Positions 42,170 to 51,582 of a stretch of 64,000 bases of DNA are shown here, piece after piece (positions within the stretch are counted from its first letter, which is position 1; the number at the start of each line of letters is the position of its first letter). The stretch is taken from contig NZ_BCNM01000010.1 of the NCBI RefSeq assembly GCF_001514495.1, positions 186,001-250,000 of the forward strand, read 5' to 3'. Origin of the DNA: Paenibacillus pabuli NBRC 13638 (GTDB lineage Bacteria > Bacillota > Bacilli > Paenibacillales > Paenibacillaceae). The translations under genes were made by a program, and so were the position numbers. The notes beneath the pieces were generated by a model. It made no database searches and was not told the origin of the DNA. It saw nothing but the letters and a program-made list of their open reading frames with translations.

Positions 42170-43033
42170 ATGGCAGCCATACTACATGCGTTGCGGCAAG
42201 AGCTGAAGGAACTTCCGTCTCAGGAACGACGAATAGCAGAGGTGATTTTACAGTCTCCATCCGATATTCCGGGCTGGACCATTAACCATCTTGCGCAGCA
42301 GAGCGGAACAAGCGCGGCTACGGTAACCCGCTTTTGCAAATCATTTCATTTTAAGGGTTTCCCTGATTTTAAAATGAAGCTGGCTGCAGAATTGTCCCAT
42401 TCATCCAATGAAACGGCATATCAGGATATCGTGGCGGGTAATCCTTTATCCAAAATTGTGGAAGCGATCGAAGCCAATCATCTCGCATCCATTGCAGATA
42501 CCACCCGCTTGCTGGATCTGGGCAGGCTGGAGCATGCAGTTCAGTTATTATGTCATGCCCGTCGCATTGATCTCTACGGGGTTGCAACCTCGTCCATTGT
42601 TACGCAGGATTTCTACCAGAAACTGGTGCGGATCGGCAAAAGCTGTACCGCCTTCTCGGATTCGCATATGCAAATTACGTCGGCTTCTTCACTAGGTGAA
42701 GGGGATGTGGCGATGGCGGTATCCTATTCGGGGGAAACGCCGGAGACGATTGATGCTTTGCATTGTGCCAAACAGGCGGGAGCTTCTACCATTTCGCTGA
42801 CATCCTACGGGAATAACAAACTTGCGGGGGTGTCGGATATTCCGCTTTTTACATCCTCTCTGGAAGAAGGCATGAGGCGGGGGGATATGGCTTCACGGAT
42901 TGCACTGCTGCATGTCATTGATATTTTGTTCACGGGTATGGTGAGTGCCGACTTTGACCGTTTTATCCCCAAATTGGAACAATCGTACCACAATGTACAG
43001 TCTTATCGAGTTCAACATAACGGAGGTGCCTAA
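42170..43033 (+). CDS. RpiR/MurR-family regulator with SIS domain, nag operon
   Basis: A 287-residue regulator. Residues about 1-75 form an RpiR helix-turn-helix (WTINHLAQQSGTSAATVTRFCKSFHFKGFPDFKMKLA). Residues about 125-260 form a SIS sugar-phosphate isomerase-like domain (RIDLYGVATSSIVTQDFYQKLVRIG, AVSYSGETPETIDAL). It probably senses GlcN-6-P or GlcNAc-6-P and controls nagB and nagA, which follow directly. AAAAAGGAG favours ATG 42170 over the GTG six bases upstream. Confidence 0.85.
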   Translation: MAAILHALRQELKELPSQERRIAEVILQSPSDIPGWTINHLAQQSGTSAATVTRFCKSFHFKGFPDFKMKLAAELSHSSNETAYQDIVAGNPLSKIVEAIEANHLASIADTTRLLDLGRLEHAVQLLCHARRIDLYGVATSSIVTQDFYQKLVRIGKSCTAFSDSHMQITSASSLGEGDVAMAVSYSGETPETIDALHCAKQAGASTISLTSYGNNKLAGVSDIPLFTSSLEEGMRRGDMASRIALLHVIDILFTGMVSADFDRFIPKLEQSYHNVQSYRVQHNGGA

Positions 43034-43037
43034 GAAG

Positions 43038-43766
43038 ATGAATATACGTATTTTTGAAAATGAAGAAGATTTGAATGCCACAGGTGCAGGTGTGATTGCC
43101 AGTTTGCTACAGACGAAACCCCGGGCTGTACTGGGGCTTGCGACTGGAAGTTCTCCTGTAGGTATCTATAAACAGCTTATTACGTTGTATCAGAAAGGTC
43201 TGGTCAGTTTTGCCCAGGCATCTTCCTTCAATCTGGATGAATATGTCGGTCTTCCTGTAGAGCATCGCGAAAGCTACCGCAGCTTTATGAATGAACAATT
43301 GTTTTCCCATATTGATATCGATCTCGCCAGAACCCAAGTGCCGGATGGGCAGGCTTCGGATTTGGGACAAGAATGTATTTCCTATGAACAACGGATTGAC
43401 GATCGCGGGCCTGTAGATTTGCAGCTGCTGGGCATCGGGCATAATGGTCACATTGGTTTTAATGAACCTGGAACCGAGCTCACAGGACGGACACATGTGG
43501 TGGATCTCAAAGAAGAGACCAGAAAAGCAAACGCCCGCTTTTTTAATAATATTGAAGAAGTTCCGACGCAGGCAATCACGATGGGTGTAGGTACGATTCT
43601 AAAAGCCAAACAAATCTTGCTGATCGCTCGTGGTGAGGAGAAAGCCGAAATTATTCGTGAAGCCTTTATGGGGCCGATTACAACACAATGTCCCGCTTCG
43701 CTGCTGCAATGTCATCCGAATGTGGTGGTATTGCTGGACCGTGCTGCTGGGAGGTTGGTGAAATGA
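43038..43766 (+). CDS. nagB: Glucosamine-6-phosphate deaminase
   Basis: A 242-residue cytosolic enzyme that converts GlcN-6-P to fructose-6-P and ammonia. The family landmarks are LGLATGSSPVGIYKQLI (phosphate loop), SSFNLDEYVGLP, LLGIGHNGHIGFNEPGT and TMGVGTILKAKQILLIA. GGAGGTG lies before ATG 43038; the longer frame overlaps the regulator gene. It starts four bases after the regulator stop and its stop overlaps nagA. Confidence 0.95.
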   Translation: MNIRIFENEEDLNATGAGVIASLLQTKPRAVLGLATGSSPVGIYKQLITLYQKGLVSFAQASSFNLDEYVGLPVEHRESYRSFMNEQLFSHIDIDLARTQVPDGQASDLGQECISYEQRIDDRGPVDLQLLGIGHNGHIGFNEPGTELTGRTHVVDLKEETRKANARFFNNIEEVPTQAITMGVGTILKAKQILLIARGEEKAEIIREAFMGPITTQCPASLLQCHPNVVVLLDRAAGRLVK

Positions 43767-44974
43767 ACGTAGAACCTATGGAAAACCAGGAGCAAGAGAA
43801 TGAAAAAACCATTTCCCTTCTTCGAGGTAAAATCGTACTGCCCGATGGTGTAATGGAGGATGGTGTACTTGTCTGGACGGATGGAAAAATCCTTTATGCT
43901 GGCGCACCAGAGGGATTATCTGAACAGATTCGCCGTGAAGCCGTATCTGTGCCTGTTTCCAAGCATGGCGTCATTGTCCCTGGATTTATAGATATCCACG
44001 TACATGGTGGTAACGGAGAAGATTTTATGGACGCGAGTAAGGAAGTGTTGGATAAAATCACTTCATTCCACAGCACACAGGGGACTACTGCAATGCTGGC
44101 TACGTCCATGACAGCGCCCAAAGACAGTCTCGATCGGGTATTGTCTGAAGTGGACAGCTATCGTTCCGGCGACATGCCTTTTGCACAGCTGGAAGGTGTA
44201 CATCTGGAGGGGCCTTTTTTCAGTCCCAAATGGCCCGGCGCACAAAATCCGGATCATATCGTACTGCCTAATGTATCCTGGCTCGAAGCTTGGGAAAAAC
44301 AATATCCGGGTCTGATCCGTCAAGTTACCCTGGCGCCGGAACGTGAGGGAGCGCTGGAAGTCATTTCGTGGCTGCGCGAGCAGCGTATTACAGCGGCATT
44401 AGGGCATACGGATGCGACCTATGAAGAAGTACAGCTTGCGGTCGAAGCCGGGCTGCATCATGCAGTGCATACGTTCAATGCGATGACACCGCTCCATCAC
44501 CGCAATCCCGGAGCCGCCGGAGCGGTGCTCAGTGATTCCCGCATCAGTGCAGAGGTCATTGCAGACGGTATCCATGTACACCCAGCGGCGATCTCCATCA
44601 TCGCACAATTGAAGCAATCTACCGATCAGATCGTACTGATCACGGACGCGATGTCTGCTACCGGGCTGGATGATGGTGAATACAAAATTGGTGACCTGCC
44701 TGTGATTGTTAAGAAAGGTGTAGCACGTTTGAAAGACGGAGGCGCACTGGCAGGAAGCACGCTCACGATGATTCGCGGTTTCCGCTATCTGGTACAGGAA
44801 GTAGGCTTGAGTCTGAATGCAGCTTCACGCGCAGCGAGCCTGACCCCGGCACGTCTACTTGGGATCGACCACCGTACTGGTTCATTTGCTAAAGGAAAAC
44901 AGGCAGATGTGGTTTTGCTGAATGGTGAGTTGGAGATTGAGCAAGTTTGGGTGAAGGGCATAAAGAAAAAATAA
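43763..44974 (+). CDS. nagA: N-acetylglucosamine-6-phosphate deacetylase
   Basis: A 403-residue amidohydrolase that forms GlcN-6-P for NagB. Metal-binding and substrate motifs are intact: PGFIDIHVHGGNGEDFMD, HLEGPFFSPKWPGAQNP, ALGHTDATYEEV, HTFNAMTPLHHRNPGAAG and LITDAMSATGLDDG. It starts ATGA over the nagB stop. It can feed recycled GlcNAc into glycolysis and also supply the amino-sugar pool drawn on by the UDP-sugar genes. Confidence 0.95.
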   Translation: MNVEPMENQEQENEKTISLLRGKIVLPDGVMEDGVLVWTDGKILYAGAPEGLSEQIRREAVSVPVSKHGVIVPGFIDIHVHGGNGEDFMDASKEVLDKITSFHSTQGTTAMLATSMTAPKDSLDRVLSEVDSYRSGDMPFAQLEGVHLEGPFFSPKWPGAQNPDHIVLPNVSWLEAWEKQYPGLIRQVTLAPEREGALEVISWLREQRITAALGHTDATYEEVQLAVEAGLHHAVHTFNAMTPLHHRNPGAAGAVLSDSRISAEVIADGIHVHPAAISIIAQLKQSTDQIVLITDAMSATGLDDGEYKIGDLPVIVKKGVARLKDGGALAGSTLTMIRGFRYLVQEVGLSLNAASRAASLTPARLLGIDHRTGSFAKGKQADVVLLNGELEIEQVWVKGIKKK

Positions 44975-45035
44975 TTCAAATATGACCCAGGATCAATCCG
45001 ATTGCTGAGATTTTATAAGATGGATGTGTAGTTAT

Positions 45036-45085
45036 AAATAGCCACTATCGATATGAGAACGATAGTGGCTATTTAGTTTTTTTTA
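45036..45085 (+). terminator. Intrinsic terminator of the nag operon
   Basis: AAATAGCCACTATCG and CGATAGTGGCTATTT form a perfect 15-base stem with a 9-base loop, followed by a run of eight T. It marks the boundary with the AT-rich biosynthetic cluster. Confidence 0.92.
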
Positions 45086-45423
45086 CATTTGTATGAAAAT
45101 CTCAGAATTTTGCATTATTTTATATAAAAAAGTAATTAAATGCTACTAATTAGAAGATTTTGATATAAAAATATTGAAAATAAACCATCAACAATGTATA
45201 TTTTATCTATCTTATTAAACCATTGGTTTATTTGAACGAATAGTATTGTTTGAATATATATTCAATTTGAATGATCTCTTTAGTGAAATTATCCCCAAAT
45301 CAGAACTGTATAAGTTGCCTCTGTTCTTATAGCCCTTATTTTTTGTATAAAAGGTGAATAGCAATTTAAATCTACGTCCCAAGAAGAACATGTGGAAATT
45401 AGAAATTCAAAGGGGTGCTTTAG
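45086..45423 (+). other. AT-rich intergenic region upstream of the biosynthetic cluster
   Basis: About 340 bases without a credible gene. It is strongly AT-rich and holds the candidate promoter and two palindromes described separately. It ends with AAAGGGGTGC just before the first gene of the cluster. No riboswitch, T-box or small RNA was recognised. Confidence 0.7.
45216..45265 (+). promoter_or_regulatory. Promoter flanked and overlapped by two palindromes, biosynthetic cluster
   Basis: TTGAAC (45232-45237) and TATATA (45255-45260), 17 bases apart, are a reasonable SigA promoter. TAAACCATTGGTTTA (45216-45230) is a perfect 15-base palindrome ending just before the -35 box, with an extra TAAACCA half-site at 45181. 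TTGAATATATATTCAA (45250-45265) is a perfect palindrome covering the -10 box. The layout suggests one activator-like site and one repressor-like site. Confidence 0.5.
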
Positions 45424-46914
45424 ATGCCGAATGTATTTACTGGTAGAATTGATAATTTTCCAGAGAAAATATTACATGATGAAATTTTAGAGCCACAATT
45501 CATTTATGAAGTAGAAAATTTGTTGGAATACTACATCAATATTGAACAGGTTATGTTGTTAGAGTACGTGAAAATGATCTGTATTAGTAAAAGCCAAGGT
45601 GCCGAGATTAACGAGATTTTGAAATCTATTACGAAGGAAATATTAGTTGCCAGCCCTGAAAATAATATGTCCGATATTTTATTCGCAATCGAAAAACATG
45701 TTGAAAACTCTTTGACTGAGTCAGTTCCTTTCTGGCATGCGGATCGGAGTCGAAATGATGTTCAGGCATGCGCCCAACTTATGTTTGCTCGTCAAGAATT
45801 GTTAGAATTAATAACTAAGTTAGGTATCTTTATTGAGGAAATATTGAACTTAGCCAAGCAATATACAGATACCCCGATGCCTGGTTACACCCATTTCCAA
45901 TCGGCACAGATTATTACCCCAGGATTTTACCTCTCTGCTATGGCTGATGAACTGATACAAATACATAGAAATTGGATGCATACCTACGACAATATCAACC
46001 GATCTCCGCTAACTGCCGGTGCAATGGCTGGAGTGGAGTTGGACTGGAATAGTGAGTCGCTTGCTAGCTTACTTGGTTTCAGGGGTACTTCTTCAAATGC
46101 TTTAAAATCGGTAGCCTCTAGGCAATGGATATTACAAATATCTGCCGAATTATCTGTTTTCTCCGTGTTAATTTCTAGATTTCTTACTGATCTTATGCTG
46201 TGGGGTAGCAGTGAATATCATTTTATTGACTTGCCAGGAAATCTATCGGGGATCTCCTCTGCAATGCCTCAGAAAAAAAATTTCCCTATCATTGAACGTA
46301 TAAGAGGAAAATGTTCACATGTAGCTGCTTTTCATAACAATTTTATTTTGGGACAAAAAAATACTCCTTATACTAATCTGGTCGAAACCTCGAAAGAAAG
46401 CACTACTTACTTCATAGATCTTTCCCACACAAGCCAATCCATACTCACTCTATTAACACTCGTTATTCAACATTTAAGTTTTAACAAGGATAAAATGCTA
46501 CATCTCTGTAAAAAAGATTATTTTGGCGGATTCAGTTTAGCAAATTTTTTAACGATTAGAGAAAACATTCCTTATAGAAAATCTCAAGTTATAACGGGTC
46601 GCTACATTATGGAAGCGATGCGTATGAATCTTTCACCCGAAGAATACAACGTCCACATCCTAGAACAAAAATGCGCTGAAGAAGGATTTAGTATCCACAA
46701 CCCGACTGAAATACTCGCGTTGTCTTTTGATGTAGAGAATAACCTGAACTTGAAGAAATCCCACGGATCTACTAATCCCTCTATAGTACAAAAAAGTATT
46801 GATTTTCAACTGGAAGAGGTTACGAAGTGTAAGAGTAACTTGATGTCCAGACTAGCGAAACTATCAACAGCGGAAAGTGAAAGAGAAGATCAACTATCAA
46901 GTTTTTTGAACTAA
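45424..46914 (+). CDS. Argininosuccinate-lyase-like enzyme of the fumarase/aspartase superfamily
   Basis: A 496-residue enzyme clearly related to ArgH. RSRNDV occurs near residue 103-108, MPGYTHFQSAQIITPGFYL holds the catalytic-type His (about 157), SPLTAGAMAGVELDW follows, and the superfamily loop reads ISSAMPQKKNF (about 277-287). Active-site residues are kept, so it should catalyse elimination of fumarate or a similar acid from an N-substituted aspartate. Housekeeping arginine genes are not nearby. Next to a PLP synthase/ATP-grasp fusion, it probably takes part in making an unusual amino acid; this is inference. Confidence 0.82.
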   Translation: MPNVFTGRIDNFPEKILHDEILEPQFIYEVENLLEYYINIEQVMLLEYVKMICISKSQGAEINEILKSITKEILVASPENNMSDILFAIEKHVENSLTESVPFWHADRSRNDVQACAQLMFARQELLELITKLGIFIEEILNLAKQYTDTPMPGYTHFQSAQIITPGFYLSAMADELIQIHRNWMHTYDNINRSPLTAGAMAGVELDWNSESLASLLGFRGTSSNALKSVASRQWILQISAELSVFSVLISRFLTDLMLWGSSEYHFIDLPGNLSGISSAMPQKKNFPIIERIRGKCSHVAAFHNNFILGQKNTPYTNLVETSKESTTYFIDLSHTSQSILTLLTLVIQHLSFNKDKMLHLCKKDYFGGFSLANFLTIRENIPYRKSQVITGRYIMEAMRMNLSPEEYNVHILEQKCAEEGFSIHNPTEILALSFDVENNLNLKKSHGSTNPSIVQKSIDFQLEEVTKCKSNLMSRLAKLSTAESEREDQLSSFLN

Positions 46915-46962
46915 TAAAAATAGAATAAGTAATGAGAAAAAAACGGGTAGGGGGAACAAAAT

Positions 46963-49242
46963 ATGAATGAGAATATGGTAGATCTGATCGGTAATACGCC
47001 TCTAATTCAATTAAAGACGACGGCCACCCCAATACATCAAGGAAAGTTATTTGCCAAACTAGAACTGATGAATCCATTTGGAATGAAAGATCGAGTTGCC
47101 AAAAGAGTAATAGAATGTGCTAAGAAATCAGGAGTGTTGAAAGAAGGAGCCCCCATTATCGAAAGTTCTTCTGGAACCATGGCTTGTGGGCTTGCTCTGG
47201 TCGGGCGTTGTATGGGACATCCTGTACATATTGTTACAGACCCACGTATAGATAGAGTCACACATGCTAAGTTAGAATCACTGGGGTGCATTATTCATAT
47301 TGTAACGAAAATGGGGTCAGAGGGAGGGTGGCAAACGGCACGTTTGGAATTGTTAGATACTCTACTACAGCAATTTCCTGATGCTTTTTGGCCGCGACAA
47401 TATGAAAATCCTGAAAACCAAAATGCGTATGAGGATATGGCCATGGAGATAATGCAGGATATTGGTAGAGTAGACATTCTGGTTGGATCCGTAGGAAGTG
47501 GGGGTTCACTATCTGGAACAGCTCAAACGTTAAAAAAATATAATCCGAATTTGAAAGTGGTTGCTGTTGATGCCGTTGGTAGTGTGATTTTCGGTCAACC
47601 TGATCAACCAGGACGGCTACAGGGTGGATTGGGAAACAGCTTAATTGCCCCTAATGTTAATTTTAATATTATTGATGAAGTACATTGGTTAAACGATGAA
47701 GAAGCATTCAATGCTACCCTACAACTTGCTTTCCAAGAGCAAATCTTTGCAGGAAACAGTTCCGGATCCACTTATCATGTTGCTAAGTGGCTAGCAGAAC
47801 AAGCAAAGGTATCCTGTAATGTCGTTGCGATTTTCCCTGATAGAGGAGATCGATATGCTAACAATATCTATAACCAAGAATACTATGAAAGAAATAACTT
47901 GTTTTTAGGAAAGATCAAAACGGCGCCTAGACGTATTGAACTAAATACGATTGCAGATTCTTGGGCGTATGCTACTCTGACAAAGGAGCAATGCAACAAA
48001 CGCCTTGTGTTTATTGAATCGAATACAACAGGAACGGGGATGCAAGCACTAAGAAAAGCGAAGGATTTAAATTATGAACCTGTGTTGATCTCTAGGAATC
48101 CAGATTTATACCGAAATTTGGGTCATGATCATTGTGTTGTCGTTACCGCTGAGACGAATGATAAAGCAAGTTTGTACCAGGCTCTGGTTAAAGAGCATAT
48201 CCAACCAATCGCAGGAGTTATGACTACAAGTGATTTTTACTTAGAAACGGTTGCTGAATTAGCTGAATATTTTGATATGAAAGGAAATAGCCGTGAGTCC
48301 ATACATATTTGTCGGAATAAAGCTCTTTTCAGAGACAAACTTCAAGAGTGCAGCATTAAACAACCGAAATACGACATAATAAAATCGGAATCTGACTTGA
48401 ATTCACTCCGTACTGAAATTGAATTCCCCTGTGTTTGTAAAGTTGCAGATGATAGTGGATCCAACAATGTACGCTTATGTTCTTCATGGGAAGAGTTAGA
48501 GGAACATGCTTTAAAGATCCTGAAAATTGAGTTCAACGGACGTGGTCAAAAAACAATGCAAACGGTATTAGTGGAAGAGTACATTCAAGGTCCTGAATTT
48601 AGTATTGAAATGTTCTCATGGGACGGCGTCCCGGAGTGTATTGGGATCACAGAGAAGGCTGTAACGGGAAGCCCCTACTTCGTTGAATATGCACATATAT
48701 TCCCAGCGAAGCTTTCTAATGAAATGGAAAATCAGATGATAGAGATGGTCGCTTCAACACTTAAAGCCGTTAACTTCACTTATGGTGCTTCACATACTGA
48801 AATTAAACTAACGGACAGAGGCGTATATGTTATTGAAACGAATGCTCGTTTACCTGGAGGTATGATACCTGAACTTGTTAAGAATTCCACAGGAATAGAT
48901 TTGCTAAACAGCCAAATTTTAAGTTCAGTAGGTGTAAAGCCGGAATTTATTAAAGAGAACTTAGGGGCATCAGGGATTTACTTTTTTACAGTGAAAGAAT
49001 CAGGTATCTTACGCAGCATAAATAACTTGGAACAAATTACAGAGATGCCAGAAGTGAAATGTATCTCTATTCATGTGAATGAAGGAGAAGCGGTGCAGGC
49101 ACCTGAAAATTTCTCGCATAGAATAGGGCATGTTATCGTTGCTGGAAGCTCGTATGAACAAGTGAATCAACTACTAGAGCAAATTGATCAGTTGATTACG
49201 TATTCTATCGACCCACTACCAGTTGGTCGAAAAACAATGTAA
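46963..49242 (+). CDS. Fusion of a cysteine-synthase-like PLP enzyme and an ATP-grasp ligase
   Basis: A 759-residue two-domain protein. Residues about 1-310 are a fold-type II PLP enzyme: MNPFGMKDRVAKR with the PLP Lys at 42, ESSSGTMACGLALVG, the phosphate loop GSVGSGGSLSGT and FAGNSSGST. Residues about 340-740 are an ATP-grasp ligase of the carnosine-synthase group: VEEYIQGPEFSIEMF and the metal-binding VIETNARLPGG. The PLP half would make a beta-substituted alanine, for example a diaminopropionate precursor; the ligase would join a carboxylate to an amine. Known homologues of each half are usually separate proteins. A 48-base gap follows the lyase gene. Confidence 0.82.
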   Translation: MNENMVDLIGNTPLIQLKTTATPIHQGKLFAKLELMNPFGMKDRVAKRVIECAKKSGVLKEGAPIIESSSGTMACGLALVGRCMGHPVHIVTDPRIDRVTHAKLESLGCIIHIVTKMGSEGGWQTARLELLDTLLQQFPDAFWPRQYENPENQNAYEDMAMEIMQDIGRVDILVGSVGSGGSLSGTAQTLKKYNPNLKVVAVDAVGSVIFGQPDQPGRLQGGLGNSLIAPNVNFNIIDEVHWLNDEEAFNATLQLAFQEQIFAGNSSGSTYHVAKWLAEQAKVSCNVVAIFPDRGDRYANNIYNQEYYERNNLFLGKIKTAPRRIELNTIADSWAYATLTKEQCNKRLVFIESNTTGTGMQALRKAKDLNYEPVLISRNPDLYRNLGHDHCVVVTAETNDKASLYQALVKEHIQPIAGVMTTSDFYLETVAELAEYFDMKGNSRESIHICRNKALFRDKLQECSIKQPKYDIIKSESDLNSLRTEIEFPCVCKVADDSGSNNVRLCSSWEELEEHALKILKIEFNGRGQKTMQTVLVEEYIQGPEFSIEMFSWDGVPECIGITEKAVTGSPYFVEYAHIFPAKLSNEMENQMIEMVASTLKAVNFTYGASHTEIKLTDRGVYVIETNARLPGGMIPELVKNSTGIDLLNSQILSSVGVKPEFIKENLGASGIYFFTVKESGILRSINNLEQITEMPEVKCISIHVNEGEAVQAPENFSHRIGHVIVAGSSYEQVNQLLEQIDQLITYSIDPLPVGRKTM

Positions 49243-49269
49243 ACATTCCGAATGGATAAGGAGCAGAAT

Positions 49270-50307
49270 ATGATTGAATTTAGAAGTGATACGTTTACTC
49301 TTCCAACACCAAGGATGATGGAGGCTATACAAAATGCAACTCTTGGAGACGATGTGTATGGTGAAGATCCTACAGTCAGAGCACTAGAGGAGGAAACCGC
49401 TTTAATCTTGGGAAAAGAAGCAGCGATTTTGATGCCTAGTGGTACAATGGCGAATTTGTCATCAATCATGGCTCACTGTCCAAGGGGGTCGAAAATTCTT
49501 GTGGGGGATGAAAGTGACATTTATATCTATGAAGCTGCAGGTGCTTCAGTATGTGGAGGCATTATGTACGAGAAAATTCCAACTATGTTGGATGGAACGC
49601 TGCGAATTCAAGATTTAGAAGAAGTATTTCCAAAGGATATGGACGACCCACAATTTGCGATTCCATCATTAATCTGTATTGAAAACACGCATAATCGAAT
49701 GGGGGGAAGGGTCTTACCCTTATCGTACCTCGAGGAATTGAAGTTATTTTCAGTGGATAAAAATATACCTGTGCATATGGATGGAGCAAGGCTTTTTAAT
49801 GCAGCAATTTCTCTAGGGGTCGAACCAAAGGTAATTACTGAATATGCAGACACCGTACAAATCTGTTTATCTAAAGGGTTGTCTTCTCCGATCGGTTCTA
49901 TGGTTGCAGGTTCAAAAGAGTTTATCAATAAAGTGTATCGAATCCGCAAAATGTTAGGGGGAGGAATGAGACAAGCAGGAATCATAGCAGCTCCAGGATT
50001 AATAGCGTTAGAAGAAAGCATCAGAAGATTAACTGTGGATCATGAACATGCGAGGCTGCTGGCTGAAGGTTTAGCCAATATACCTGGAGTCATTATAGAT
50101 ATTGAAAACGTCGAAACCAACATTGTATTCTTTCGTATTGATCCATCCAAGCTAACAACAGATACCTTTATCAAGGAAGCACATGGGAGAGGGCTTAATC
50201 TGGCTGAACTGGGCACTGACAGAATTCGAGTAGTTACTCATTCAGGTATTAACTCTACTGATGTTGAAAAAACACTTAAAATAATACATTCCATTTTGGC
50301 TGGGTAA
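49270..50307 (+). CDS. Threonine-aldolase-like PLP enzyme
   Basis: A 345-residue fold-type I PLP enzyme close to low-specificity L-threonine aldolase. IEFRSDTFTLPTPRMMEAI, DDVYGEDPTVRALEE, LMPSGTMANLSSIMAH and ICLSKGLSSPIGSMVAG (PLP Lys near 202) are all typical. It either cleaves a beta-hydroxy amino acid or forms one from glycine and an aldehyde. AAGGAG seven bases before ATG 49270 fixes the start. In this cluster it may supply a beta-hydroxy amino acid or glycine for the peptide. Confidence 0.85.
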   Translation: MIEFRSDTFTLPTPRMMEAIQNATLGDDVYGEDPTVRALEEETALILGKEAAILMPSGTMANLSSIMAHCPRGSKILVGDESDIYIYEAAGASVCGGIMYEKIPTMLDGTLRIQDLEEVFPKDMDDPQFAIPSLICIENTHNRMGGRVLPLSYLEELKLFSVDKNIPVHMDGARLFNAAISLGVEPKVITEYADTVQICLSKGLSSPIGSMVAGSKEFINKVYRIRKMLGGGMRQAGIIAAPGLIALEESIRRLTVDHEHARLLAEGLANIPGVIIDIENVETNIVFFRIDPSKLTTDTFIKEAHGRGLNLAELGTDRIRVVTHSGINSTDVEKTLKIIHSILAG

Positions 50308-50351
50308 GACGAAGGAAATGATTATTATTCGCTGAAAAGAGGGAGGGTACT

Positions 50352-51560
50352 ATGTCAGTAGCTTTAATTTTTCCAGGGCAGGGTTCTCAATATATTGGTA
50401 TGGGAAAAGAACTGTGTACATCATTTTCACTAGCAAACCAGACAATTGAAGAAGCAAGTGAAATCATCAACATGGATATAACAAAATGCTGGAGGGCGGA
50501 TTATAACCTAAATAATACTCGGGAAGCACAGCCCATGATTCTCGCCGTCACTATTGCAGCGTTTCGAGTATATCAAAATGTAATTGGATCAAGACCGTCC
50601 GTAGCTGCTGGTCATAGTTTAGGAGAGTACGCTGCTTTGGTCAGTAGTGGACACTTCTCATTTAAGGATGCTTTGAACATTGTTAAAGCACGAGGCGAAT
50701 TGATGCAAGCAGCCTCTGATCAGTTTCCTGGGCAAATGATTGCGATAATGCATTCCAATTATTCAGATGTAGAAGAAATTTATGATCGTACAAGGAGACG
50801 TTGGAGAGATCTAACTCTCGCATGTGATAATTCAAAATTACACAAGGTATTTTCGGGAACTACTGAAGCTACAGGAATGTTCATAACCCAACTTGAAGAG
50901 AAAAATATCCATTATAAAGTGATCAGTAATTCAGGAGCATTTCATAACGATACAATGCAAAGTGCAGCAAATAAAATGTTCGATGTATTAAGTAATGTAG
51001 AGGTGAATAAGGGGGATTTCCCAGTTTTATCTAACGTGGATGCTCTTCCTCATACGCTGAATACGTTGAAAAAAATGTTGGTGTTGCAAGTTACCAAACC
51101 GGTTAGATGGAGAGAAACAGTGGATAACTTAGTCAGATATGGTGCAAAAATCTTTGTCGAAATTGGACCAAGAAAAGTATTAGGAAATATGATCGATCCA
51201 AATAAGAATAGTTTTAAATTTTTATCTTTTAGTACAAGCAAAGATGTGGATCATGTGAGATCTATATTAGAAATATATACCAATGATTCGGAAGAAAATA
51301 AATATGATTTTTCGTTTATTGATGAGTTTTTGAATCACAGTATTGTGATGAAAAATCATAACCATACAAATTCCAATAATTCCCAAATTTATGAAATCTA
51401 TCGAAAAATAGAAGATTTGAAAAATAACAAAAACAATAATGAAAATGTAGATGGGCAAATAATCCAATATGTGTTGGAGATATGCAGTTTAAAGAATGTT
51501 CCATTGGAAGAACAAGAAAGTCTGATAAAGAATTTGTTGAGAAAAACACGCCTAAAATAA
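50352..51560 (+). CDS. Trans-acting malonyl-CoA acyltransferase (FenF/ItuD-like)
   Basis: A 402-residue acyltransferase that loads malonyl units onto carrier proteins. FPGQGSQYIGMG opens the domain, the nucleophile Ser 89 is in AAGHSLGEYAAL, VKARGELMQ carries the carboxylate-binding Arg, and SGAFHNDTM holds the catalytic-type His. About 80 extra C-terminal residues are Asn/Lys-rich and helical. The following synthase has a KS without an AT domain, so this enzyme should serve it in trans, as FenF/ItuD serve mycosubtilin and iturin synthases. Confidence 0.9.
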   Translation: MSVALIFPGQGSQYIGMGKELCTSFSLANQTIEEASEIINMDITKCWRADYNLNNTREAQPMILAVTIAAFRVYQNVIGSRPSVAAGHSLGEYAALVSSGHFSFKDALNIVKARGELMQAASDQFPGQMIAIMHSNYSDVEEIYDRTRRRWRDLTLACDNSKLHKVFSGTTEATGMFITQLEEKNIHYKVISNSGAFHNDTMQSAANKMFDVLSNVEVNKGDFPVLSNVDALPHTLNTLKKMLVLQVTKPVRWRETVDNLVRYGAKIFVEIGPRKVLGNMIDPNKNSFKFLSFSTSKDVDHVRSILEIYTNDSEENKYDFSFIDEFLNHSIVMKNHNHTNSNNSQIYEIYRKIEDLKNNKNNNENVDGQIIQYVLEICSLKNVPLEEQESLIKNLLRKTRLK

Positions 51561-51582
51561 AATTTCAGTGGGAGTTGTTAAA

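Noticed and set aside
45303..45330. Possible leader hairpin or T-box-like element before the biosynthetic cluster
   Set aside because: Only an AGAAC/GTTCT pairing of five bases was found, and no T-box motif or specifier loop was recognised.
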